This document shows positions 42,741 to 50,641 of a DNA stretch of 64,000 bases, piece after piece. Position 1 is the stretch's first letter; every line of letters begins with the position of its first letter. This DNA is from Azospirillum endophyticum (GTDB lineage Bacteria; Pseudomonadota; Alphaproteobacteria; Azospirillales; Azospirillaceae). Location: contig NZ_JAENHM010000025.1 of assembly GCF_016595245.1 (NCBI RefSeq), positions 62,001 through 126,000 on the forward strand, written 5' to 3'. The position numbers were made by a program, and so were the translations under genes. The notes under the pieces were generated by a model. It had not been told where the DNA came from. It saw only the letters and a list, made by a program, of their open reading frames with translations, and searched no databases.

Positions 42741-44417
42741 TCACCGCAGTTCCAGCCGCAAGTCCATCAACACGCTGTCGCTTCCCGCCGGTGCGTCCGT
42801 GACGGCGACGCCGACCGGCGCGCCCGGCCCTGCGGAAGGATCGACCCGCTGGGAGGTTCCGCTGCCGGGGCGCAGGACGGTTCCCATGCGGATGGCGGGC
42901 CGCGTCTTGCCGACCGGCACCGTGCCGGCGGTGGCGACGGGGACGATGCCGCCGGCCGGCGCGGAGGTCAGGGCGACGCCGTCGGCCGGACGGTCGGGCT
43001 CCAGCCGGCGCACGCGGTCGTAATCGCGCTGCACCAGATTGCCGGCATCGACGCCGCCGGCACCGGCCTTGCGAAATTCGCCGGAGCAGTCCAGCGCCTC
43101 GAACCGGTTGGCACGGCAGGTGCCGGAAATGGCGAGCGCCGGGGCGAGGCCGTCGCGGCCGAGGCGGATCAGCCGCTCCGCGTCGTCGAACCGGTTGCCG
43201 ACAGCGGATCCGGCGACGATCGCGGCGGTCTCGAGGTCGGCGGCGCGGTCGTTGGTGCCGTCGCCGAAGCTGGCGCTGCCGCCGGTGAACTGGTTGCGCT
43301 CCAGCGACCGCACCACGAGCAGTCCGGTGACCGGCCGTTTCGGCAGGCGGTAATCGGGAAGCAACGACCCGCTGCAGCCGATCAGCACATTGCCGTACAT
43401 CTCCGCCATCGGCCCCTGGATCCAGCCGTTGCCGCAGGCTTCGAAGGCGCAGTCCAGGAACTTGTTGTTGGACAGGAAGGTCCGCTTCTGCGGTCCGTCC
43501 TCCGCCAGGATGGCGTAGGGCGAGAAGCCGAAATGGCAGGAGATGAAGCTGGAATGGTCGATGCCGTTCTCCGGCGCCACGGCGATGGAGGCCAGCGTGT
43601 TGCCGGCAAGGTCGGTGTCGAGGAACAGATGGTCGCCGAAGCTGTCGGTCCCTGCCGACCAGTAGGCGCCGATGTGGTTCTTGGTGAGCTGGCAGGAGAT
43701 CAGCGAGGAATGGTCGCGCCACACGTCCACCCCGGTCCGGAAGCCATACACCCCGACCCGCTCCAGCAGGAAGCGGGAGGTCAGGGCGATCCCGCCCATG
43801 CCCGGCGGCGGTTCGCCCGGCCGGTTGCCGGGCTTCGGGCCGCGCAGGCTGAGATGGGCGATGCGGCTGCGCTGATAGCCGTCATTGTCGTCGCGCCCGG
43901 CCTGCCGGCTGCCGGCCCGGATGGCGAAGCGGCCGGGCCCCGGATCCTCCGGCCAGGACAGCAGCGAGGCGCGCATGCCGGCGCCGACGATCTCGACCTC
44001 GTTGAAGGCATCGTCGTAGCGGTCGAGGTTGGGCAGGACGATCTCGCCGTCCAGGCGGTAATGGCCGGGCGGCACCAGCACCGTCCCGCCCTGGCCGGTG
44101 CGCGACAGCTCCAGGACGGCCCCCTGCAGCGCCGCCCAATCGCATTCCTGGTCCAGGGAGCGGACATGCGGATGGACACGCCGCGCCGACTCCAGATTTT
44201 TGTACCGCTCCGACAGCGGATGGCTGCGCCCGTCGCCGACGGCGCCGCGGTCCCGGATCGACAGGGCCGGGCCGGGCCGCGCCGGCGGGTCGGGACTTGG
44301 ACGCAAGGCCTTGTCCTGAGCAGCTCCTGCGGCCGCGGCCCTTGCGGTTGCCGCCAGGGCGAAGCCCGCCACCAGCAGCGCACGCCTGCCGATGCGGCAT
44401 CCGGGCCCGCCGCTCAC
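42741..44417 (-). CDS. Exported right-handed beta-helix (pectate-lyase-like) protein
   Basis: A 558-residue protein with an N-terminal signal (RRALLVAGFALAATARAAAAG, twin-Arg context) and a long region of repeated N/G/D-rich turns typical of parallel beta-helix polysaccharide lyases and hydrolases: FNEVEIVGAGM, LISCQLTKNHIGAYW, FISCHFGFSPYAI and LSNNKFLDCAF. It could cut or modify the nascent exopolysaccharide in the periplasm. The start is GTG at 44417, overlapping the previous stop as GTGA; an in-frame TTG at 44426 is less likely. The C-terminal ~90 residues (PVGVAVTDAPAGSDSV) may be a separate small domain. Confidence 0.75.
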   Translation of the reverse strand: MSGGPGCRIGRRALLVAGFALAATARAAAAGAAQDKALRPSPDPPARPGPALSIRDRGAVGDGRSHPLSERYKNLESARRVHPHVRSLDQECDWAALQGAVLELSRTGQGGTVLVPPGHYRLDGEIVLPNLDRYDDAFNEVEIVGAGMRASLLSWPEDPGPGRFAIRAGSRQAGRDDNDGYQRSRIAHLSLRGPKPGNRPGEPPPGMGGIALTSRFLLERVGVYGFRTGVDVWRDHSSLISCQLTKNHIGAYWSAGTDSFGDHLFLDTDLAGNTLASIAVAPENGIDHSSFISCHFGFSPYAILAEDGPQKRTFLSNNKFLDCAFEACGNGWIQGPMAEMYGNVLIGCSGSLLPDYRLPKRPVTGLLVVRSLERNQFTGGSASFGDGTNDRAADLETAAIVAGSAVGNRFDDAERLIRLGRDGLAPALAISGTCRANRFEALDCSGEFRKAGAGGVDAGNLVQRDYDRVRRLEPDRPADGVALTSAPAGGIVPVATAGTVPVGKTRPAIRMGTVLRPGSGTSQRVDPSAGPGAPVGVAVTDAPAGSDSVLMDLRLELR

Positions 44418-45679
44418 GGTGCGCAAGCCGGCATCGGATGGTCCAGCCCGGCCAGGGCGCCGATCCCGCCGCCGAGTGCCGTGCGATAGACCTTCTCCAC
44501 CCGGTCGAGGTGGCGGTCCAGCGTGAAGGGCGCGCGCCAGTATCGCTCATAGGCCCGGCGGCCCATCCGCTCCACCTCGGCATCGTGGGACATCAGCCCG
44601 AGGCAGCGGGCGAGATCGGTGACGTCGCCACTGCGGAACAGGAGGCCGGTCTCGCCCGGCAGCACCGCCTCCGCCGCCGCACAATTGTCGCTGACGATCA
44701 CCGGGACACCGTTCGCCAGCGCTTCATAGGCAGCGAGGCCGAAGGTCTCGTACCAGAGCGATGGAACCACCAGCGCCCGCGCCCGCCGCACCTCCGTCAG
44801 CACGGCTTCCGGCGGCAACCAGCCGGCAAGTTCGGCATCCGGGTTCGATCTGCGGACCGCCGCCATCTCGTCGCCGTCGCCGACGAAACGCACCGGCCAG
44901 CCGGCCAGGGCCGCCGCCTCGGCCAGCAGGGCGGCTCCCTTTTCTCGCGACAGGCGGCCGACGAACAGCATATGGCGGTTGCCGGCAACCGGGGCAGGGC
45001 CATGATCCTCGACCTCCACCGGGTTGGGGATGGGCAGGGTGACGGTGCCGGATGCCAGATGGGGGGCGATCACCGCGCGCTGGCGATCGCTGAGCGTTGC
45101 CAGCGCCATGCCTCCGGTGAAGCCGCCGGCCAGCGCCCCCGCCGCATGCCGGGCCGCCCGCCACCATTTGTGGTGCCGGGCGCGGGCATCGCAGTCGGTG
45201 GCGAGGCAGCCGGCGGACAGCGCCTTGTGCGGACAGTTGACTCCTTCGGGAAAGACGAAGAAGGCGCCGTTGGGGCAGAGCGGGAAATAGTCGTGCAGGG
45301 TCAGCAGCACCGGCAGGCCGGACTTCCGGCAGACCGCGAAGATGCTGGGCGACAGCGCCTTGGCCCAGCCATGGATATGGACCACCGTATCGTTGGCCGG
45401 GCAGTTCCCGAGCAGGCGTTCCAGCGCGCGCGCCGCCTCGCGGTTCCAGATGCCGCGCAGCGCCGCCTGCATGCGGTCGGCGTTGCCCTTCAGGTCGCTC
45501 TGCTCCAGGCAGTGGACGGTGATTCCCGCCGCCGACAGGCTGGGGTCGATGGGCGGCACGGCGGCGAAGAACTGGACCCGGTGGCCGCGCCGGGCCAGGC
45601 CGACCGCGCTGGCGATGGCGACCTTCGCCAGACCGCCGCTGGGATGGGCATGGTCGCAGAGGATGACGACGGTGCTCAT
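44414..45679 (-). CDS. Glycosyltransferase family 4
   Basis: A 421-residue GT-B enzyme with an N-terminal Gly-rich loop (HAHPSGGLAKVAIASAVGL), and a donor domain containing LFVGRLSREKGAALLAEAA and VPSLWYETFGLAAYEALANG. A Cys-rich stretch (FPLCPNGAFFVFPEGVNCPH..CLATDCDA) resembles the hook seen in several EPS glycosyltransferases and may bind metal. ATG at 45679 lies 10 bases after the previous stop with no obvious ribosome site, suggesting translational coupling. It overlaps the next gene by 4 bases. Confidence 0.85.
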   Translation of the reverse strand: MSTVVILCDHAHPSGGLAKVAIASAVGLARRGHRVQFFAAVPPIDPSLSAAGITVHCLEQSDLKGNADRMQAALRGIWNREAARALERLLGNCPANDTVVHIHGWAKALSPSIFAVCRKSGLPVLLTLHDYFPLCPNGAFFVFPEGVNCPHKALSAGCLATDCDARARHHKWWRAARHAAGALAGGFTGGMALATLSDRQRAVIAPHLASGTVTLPIPNPVEVEDHGPAPVAGNRHMLFVGRLSREKGAALLAEAAALAGWPVRFVGDGDEMAAVRRSNPDAELAGWLPPEAVLTEVRRARALVVPSLWYETFGLAAYEALANGVPVIVSDNCAAAEAVLPGETGLLFRSGDVTDLARCLGLMSHDAEVERMGRRAYERYWRAPFTLDRHLDRVEKVYRTALGGGIGALAGLDHPMPACAP

Positions 45680-45689
45680 GGAAGGGGGC

Positions 45690-46877
45690 TCATTGCAGGG
45701 CGCCGCGATAGACGGTGGCGGTGCGGGCGGCGATGACCGGCCAGTCGAAGCGGTCGCGAACCAGAGCCCGGCAGGCATCGGCGCTCGGCATCCGGCGAGC
45801 GCCGGTCAGCGCCTCCGCGAGGCCGATGCCGAGGGATTGCGCGTCGGTCCCGGCCAGCACGAGATCACCGTCCAGCCCCTCCACCACCTCCGGCAGGCCG
45901 CCGACGGGGGTGACCATCACCGGCGTGCCGGCCGCCAGCGCTTCCAGCGCGGTCAGGCCGAAGCCCTCCAATGCCTGGGACGGCATCACGCAGAGGTCGG
46001 CGGCCCGGTAGGCGAGCGGCAGATGTGCGTCGGGAACGAAGCCCAGCAGGCGCACATGATCCTCGAGCCCCAGGGCGCCGATGCGGTTTTGAAGCGCCTC
46101 GGCCTCCGGTCCGCGTCCGGCGACCATCAGCAGGACGTCCGGCACCTGGCGGCACAGCTCCACCATGGAATCCACCAGTGCGGTCAGCCCCATGCGTTTC
46201 ACCAGCCGGCGCACCGTCAGCACGACGGGACGGCCTTGCGGCCAGCCGAGGCGGGCGCGCGCCTGATGCCGGCTGTCCGCAAGGTCGTAGCGGTCGGCAT
46301 CGACCCCGCCCGGCACCCGATGGATGCGCTCCGGCGGGACGCCGTAGCGCTCGGCCAGGATGGTGGCGAAAGATTGCGACAGCACGACGAAGCGGGTGGC
46401 CCGGTGATAGACCAGCCGTTCCACCATGAATTTCAGCCGCACCGCCAGCGGACCCGCTCCCTCCGCCGCACTTTCCAACGCCCAGGGGCCGTGGAAATGG
46501 ACGACCATCGGACGGTTGCGCAGGGTGGGAAGGGCGCCCACGATGGTCAGCGCGAAATGCGCGGCGACCAGGTCGGGCGCCTGCCGGCGCAATGCCTCGG
46601 CGATGGCGCTGCGGGCCGCCGTCAGCCGGCGCGGCAGCGAGGCGGTCGGCGGCGCGAAGCTGGCGATGCGCGCCCCGTTGTCCAGCGTCTCCGAAACGGT
46701 GCCCAGCACCAGCCCGGAAAACGCGATGCCCTGTTGCGGCAGATAACGCGCGAGATGGTAGAACATGTTCTCCGCCCCGCCATGGGTTTCCGGGAACCAG
46801 CCGAGCCCGAGCTGAAGCGCGCTGGCTTCCCGCATCTCCCCAGGCAGTGCGGCGGGCGGGATCAGGCCTCCGTCCAT
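45690..46877 (-). CDS. Glycosyltransferase family 4
   Basis: A 395-residue GT-B enzyme. N-terminal loop GWFPETHGGAENMFYHLARYL, donor domain VVLTVRRLVKRMGLTALVDSM and MPSQALEGFGLTALEALAAG. ATG at 46877 has AGGAGG 7 bases upstream and overlaps the polymerase stop by 16 bases, so it is part of the same minus-strand operon. Sugar donor and linkage are not deducible. Confidence 0.86.
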   Translation of the reverse strand: MDGGLIPPAALPGEMREASALQLGLGWFPETHGGAENMFYHLARYLPQQGIAFSGLVLGTVSETLDNGARIASFAPPTASLPRRLTAARSAIAEALRRQAPDLVAAHFALTIVGALPTLRNRPMVVHFHGPWALESAAEGAGPLAVRLKFMVERLVYHRATRFVVLSQSFATILAERYGVPPERIHRVPGGVDADRYDLADSRHQARARLGWPQGRPVVLTVRRLVKRMGLTALVDSMVELCRQVPDVLLMVAGRGPEAEALQNRIGALGLEDHVRLLGFVPDAHLPLAYRAADLCVMPSQALEGFGLTALEALAAGTPVMVTPVGGLPEVVEGLDGDLVLAGTDAQSLGIGLAEALTGARRMPSADACRALVRDRFDWPVIAARTATVYRGALQ

Positions 46878-48385
46878 CGCTTGTCCTCCTGGAATTGGCC
46901 GGGGCTCGCGGGTGGCGGGCTGTAGCGCCGGCTTGCAAGTCCGTGGTTCTTGGCGGCGATGGCCATGCCCAGGAAGAACCAGAAGCCGACGCCGGTGACC
47001 TTCACCAGCGTGTGTTCGAACACCATGCAGCCGAGCATCGTCAGGGCCGCCGTCTCGGCGCAGCTGGCGAAGGGGTCGGGCGGTGCGCCGCCGCGGCGCA
47101 GCATGCCGGCCGTCAGCGCGATCAGGCCCGCGACATAGCCGAACGCACCGGGCCAGCCCAGCTCATAGGGCACGCGCAGGATGCCGCTGTCGAAATAGGC
47201 CATGAGGCCCAGCTGTCCGTCCTCGTTGGTCAGCTTGGTCGCGGTGTCGATGGTGCCGAGCCCGGCGCCGCGCACCTCGGTCAGCGCGTAGAACAGGAAG
47301 GTGACGTAGAACTCCTGCCGGTCCTGATAGCTGCGGTCGCTCTCCATCGAATTCAGCGTGTCGAAGCGCGAGGTGATGGCCTCGTTGACCCTCGGCACGC
47401 TCAGCAGCGGCAGGGAGCACAGGACGAGGGCGATGCCGACGGCGATCAGCCGCATCCGGTTGCGACCGGGCATGGTCAGCATCAGCCATGCGAAGGTGAA
47501 CAACCCGGCCAGCCAGGCGGCACGGACCAGGCTGAGCAGCAGCGACCCCAGCGCCAGCGCCCCGGCGACCGGGACCAGGACACCGCGCGCCGCGGGCAGC
47601 AGGGCCAGCCCCGTGACCAGCAGGAAGGCCAGCGGGCCGGACGAGTTCAACGTGCTGAACACCCGCACCTGCATCGGCAGCGGCAGGCCCTGGTTGGTCA
47701 TGCCGACATTGATCAGCCAGCGCGCGTCCCAGGCCGGCATGATGAAATACTGGATCAGGCCATAGCCGCCGACCAGCGCCAGCCCCGGGACGAAGGCGCG
47801 CAGCACGGCGTCGCGCATCTGCGGGTAGAGCGGCCAGTGCAGGGCGACGTAGAGCCCCAGCGTCACCGGCACCAGCCAGTTCAGCAGCGCGAAGGTCGCC
47901 GCCGCCATGCCGGCCTGGGTGATGCCGTTGACATAGGCGTAGGAGATTCCCAGCATCACGGGCACGAAGCCGAAATAGGCACGGTAGCGCAGCATCGGCA
48001 GGTATTGCGCGATCACCAGCCAGCTCATGGCGCCGACGATGTAGGGCGTCACCATGATCGGGCTGATGACGCTCCAGCCGGACTGGTAATCGACCAGCCG
48101 CCGCACCTCCGGCGTCAGGAACCACAGCCACCATGTGAAGGCGGCGAAGCGGGCCGGGTCGCGCGTCACCAGCAGCGCGCCGACGGTCAGGGCGCCGATC
48201 GGGAAGATGATCTCCAGCAGGCCTGCCTTGCCCATCAGCACCGGCATCGCCACCAGGAACCAGAAGACCGGCGCCGCCAGCCTGTCCAAGGACGGCAGGC
48301 CGCTCGCGCCCTGGCCCCCGCTCTGACCTGCGCCCTGGCCCGCGCCGTGATGACTCCGCTCGATGTCGGCGGTGGCGGCGGTCAT
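46862..48385 (-). CDS. Wzy-type O-antigen/exopolysaccharide polymerase
   Basis: A 507-residue integral membrane protein with about 11-12 hydrophobic segments, including ALLNWLVPVTLGLYVALHW and LGMAIAAKNHG at the end. A large periplasmic loop lies between helices in the second half, with DRSYQDRQEFY. This layout, with NSSGPLAFLLVTGLALLP preceding the loop, matches O-antigen ligase/polymerase (Wzy_C-type) proteins that join repeat units in the periplasm. The cytoplasmic N terminus (about 30 residues, His/Gly/Gln-rich) is unusual. ATG at 48385 overlaps the upstream glycosyltransferase stop as ATGA. Confidence 0.8.
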   Translation of the reverse strand: MTAATADIERSHHGAGQGAGQSGGQGASGLPSLDRLAAPVFWFLVAMPVLMGKAGLLEIIFPIGALTVGALLVTRDPARFAAFTWWLWFLTPEVRRLVDYQSGWSVISPIMVTPYIVGAMSWLVIAQYLPMLRYRAYFGFVPVMLGISYAYVNGITQAGMAAATFALLNWLVPVTLGLYVALHWPLYPQMRDAVLRAFVPGLALVGGYGLIQYFIMPAWDARWLINVGMTNQGLPLPMQVRVFSTLNSSGPLAFLLVTGLALLPAARGVLVPVAGALALGSLLLSLVRAAWLAGLFTFAWLMLTMPGRNRMRLIAVGIALVLCSLPLLSVPRVNEAITSRFDTLNSMESDRSYQDRQEFYVTFLFYALTEVRGAGLGTIDTATKLTNEDGQLGLMAYFDSGILRVPYELGWPGAFGYVAGLIALTAGMLRRGGAPPDPFASCAETAALTMLGCMVFEHTLVKVTGVGFWFFLGMAIAAKNHGLASRRYSPPPASPGQFQEDKRWTEA

Positions 48386-49407
48386 GCCGGTGTCTCCCGC
48401 CAGTCGCGCAGTCCCGCCAGCCGGCCGCGCAGCGTCGCCCGCAGTTTCGCTCCGGCATGCCGGTCGCCGCGCAGTCTCAGCCGCCCCCATTGCGCCAGTC
48501 CGGGAAACTCGCAGGTTCCCACCAGCGCGGCCCAGGCGGCGAAAACGGCACGATTGGCCGGACCGAAATGAGCCATCAGGGCCAGCGTGTCGTTGAAGGC
48601 GGCGTTCTCCTGCGCCAGCGGGTGGAAATGGCCGGCGCCGCGCTGGTCGATGTCGAAGCGGACGGCCGGGAAGTGATCGACCGCGACCAGCGGGTCATAA
48701 ACCAGCCGCCAGCCCTTGCGGGACAGGCGCAGGCAGAAATCCACCTCGTTGCGGACCTGGGCGCCGCTGCCGCGCAGCCGCGTGTTCAATCGGTCTCCGG
48801 CGATCGCGGCGCGGCGGAAGCTCCAGTTGGCGCCTTTCAGCACGTCCACGTCCTGTGCCGGGCCGACCCCCAGATGGTGGTTGCCGATGACCCGGCCGAA
48901 CCATTGCAGCCGGCCGACGATCGGCGCCGCTCCGGTTTCCGGCACGCCGTCGTGATAGACATGGTCGCGGCCGCCGACGCCGCCGATCCGGGGATCGGTG
49001 CGATACCAAGCCTCGATCCGCTCGACCCAGTCGGGATGGGGAACGGCATCGTCGTCGGTGATGGCGACGACATCGCCGCGGGCATGGTCCAGGCCGCGGT
49101 TGATGGCCGCGACCTGACCCGGCGCATCGATGCCGACGACCTGGATCGGCAGGGCCGGATCGTAACGGCGGGCGACCTCGGCGGAGTCCGGATCGGTGTC
49201 GCGCACGGTGACGATCACCTGGACCGGTGCCAGGGTCTGCCGGACCAGCCCGTCCAGACAGCCGGCGAGCTGGTCCGGCCGGCGGTAGGTCGGCACGACC
49301 ACGGTGACGCCGAGCCGCTCGTCCGTGCTCGGATCGACCGGCACCAGGGAGGATGGCCGGGCCATGGGCGGACGAATCATGGGGGACGGGCTCTCGTTGT
49401 GGCTCAT
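48382..49407 (-). CDS. Glycosyltransferase family 2
   Basis: A 341-residue inverting GT-A enzyme. Nucleotide-sugar motif: VTVVVPTYRRPDQLAGCL, metal site DVVAITDDDAVPHPDWVE (DxD), and a catalytic region RNEVDFCLRLSRKGWRLVYDP with the acid base ED-like pair. ATG at 49407 overlaps the upstream stop by 4 bases; the longer open frame upstream crosses the next gene and is not real. No transmembrane helix, so it acts on the cytoplasmic face. Confidence 0.85.
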   Translation of the reverse strand: MSHNESPSPMIRPPMARPSSLVPVDPSTDERLGVTVVVPTYRRPDQLAGCLDGLVRQTLAPVQVIVTVRDTDPDSAEVARRYDPALPIQVVGIDAPGQVAAINRGLDHARGDVVAITDDDAVPHPDWVERIEAWYRTDPRIGGVGGRDHVYHDGVPETGAAPIVGRLQWFGRVIGNHHLGVGPAQDVDVLKGANWSFRRAAIAGDRLNTRLRGSGAQVRNEVDFCLRLSRKGWRLVYDPLVAVDHFPAVRFDIDQRGAGHFHPLAQENAAFNDTLALMAHFGPANRAVFAAWAALVGTCEFPGLAQWGRLRLRGDRHAGAKLRATLRGRLAGLRDWRETPA

Positions 49408-50576
49408 GCCGGGGCCAGCTCCCGTCCGCGGCTGCCGATCGCAGCGGACCTCTCCGGAAGCAGGGAGGCTTCCTCGCCGTTCATCCAGCTGTCGATGGTC
49501 TCGCGCAGGCGCAGCTTGAACACGTCGCGGTCGAAGCGGGCGGCGTGGGTCCTGATGGCGGCGGGGTTGAAGCGCTGTTCCTGCGCCTCGAAGCGTTCGA
49601 CCGCGTCGATCAGCGCTTCCGGCGTCTGATGGTCGAAGAACAGGCCGGACAGGCCGTCCCGCACCGTTTCGGTCGCGCCGCCGCGGTTCAGCGCGATCAC
49701 CGGCCGCCCGGCGGCCATCGCTTCCACCGGGACGATGCCGAAATCCTCGTTGGCGGTGAAGACCAGCGCCCGGCAGGCGGCATAATGGCGGTCCAGTTCG
49801 GCCGGGGAACAATGGCCGACCAGTTCCACCGTCGGCCCGGCCATCTGCTTCAGCCGCCGGAACTCCTCCCCCTCGCCGACGACGACCAGCTTGCGGCCCA
49901 TGCGGTTGAAGGCCTCGATCGCGATGTCGGCGCGCTTGTAGGCGACCAGTTGGCTGACGAACAGGTAATGGCCGCTTCCGCCCCCATCATCCGGAGCTTC
50001 GACGGTGGCGAAGCGCTTCGTTTCGACAGGCGGGTGGATGACGGTCGCGTCACGGCGATAGACCCGCCAGATGCGCTGGGCCACCGTGTGGGAATTGGCG
50101 ATGAAGCGGTCGACCCGTGCCGCCGTCGCCAGATCCCATTGCCGCAGCCGGTGGATCGCATAGGGCATCAGCGGCCGTATCATCGGCCCGGCCGAGGACA
50201 GGTAATCGTGATAGCCGCTCCAGACATAGCGCATCGGCGTGTGGCAGTAGCAGACATGCAGCGCGTCGGGCCGCGTCAGCACGCCCTTGGCCGGTCCGGA
50301 TTCGCTGCTGATGACGAGGTCGTAGGCGCTGAGGTCGAGCTGCTCCAGCGCCAGCGGCATCAGCGGCAGGTATTTCTGGTACATCCGGTGGGCCATCGGC
50401 AACCTGTCGATGAAGGTGGTGGTGACCCGATGGCTGCGGATGACGGGGGAGATGCGTTCCGGCCGATAGACATGGGTGAAGATGTCGGCTTCCGGATACA
50501 GCTCGCACAGGGCTTCGATGACCTTCTCTCCCCCGCGCATCCCGACGAGCCAGTAATGGACGATCGCGACTTTCAT
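49404..50576 (-). CDS. Glycosyltransferase family 4 (mannosyltransferase-like)
   Basis: A 390-residue GT4 with N terminus KVAIVHYWLVGMRGGEKVIEAL, typical of WbaZ-type/mannosyltransferase-like proteins. Donor motifs are HYLFVSQLVAYKRADIAIEAF and FTANEDFGIVPVEAMAAGRPV. ATG at 50576 is preceded by GGGAGG. It is separated from the Wzc-type gene by 65 bases, containing no clear terminator, and starts the sub-operon of overlapping genes running down to the beta-helix gene. Confidence 0.87.
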   Translation of the reverse strand: MKVAIVHYWLVGMRGGEKVIEALCELYPEADIFTHVYRPERISPVIRSHRVTTTFIDRLPMAHRMYQKYLPLMPLALEQLDLSAYDLVISSESGPAKGVLTRPDALHVCYCHTPMRYVWSGYHDYLSSAGPMIRPLMPYAIHRLRQWDLATAARVDRFIANSHTVAQRIWRVYRRDATVIHPPVETKRFATVEAPDDGGGSGHYLFVSQLVAYKRADIAIEAFNRMGRKLVVVGEGEEFRRLKQMAGPTVELVGHCSPAELDRHYAACRALVFTANEDFGIVPVEAMAAGRPVIALNRGGATETVRDGLSGLFFDHQTPEALIDAVERFEAQEQRFNPAAIRTHAARFDRDVFKLRLRETIDSWMNGEEASLLPERSAAIGSRGRELAPA

Positions 50577-50641
50577 GGTGGGTCCTCCCGGAAGGGACAG
50601 GCTTTCGTCATCACCGACCGCCCGCATCGCCGCGGCATCTC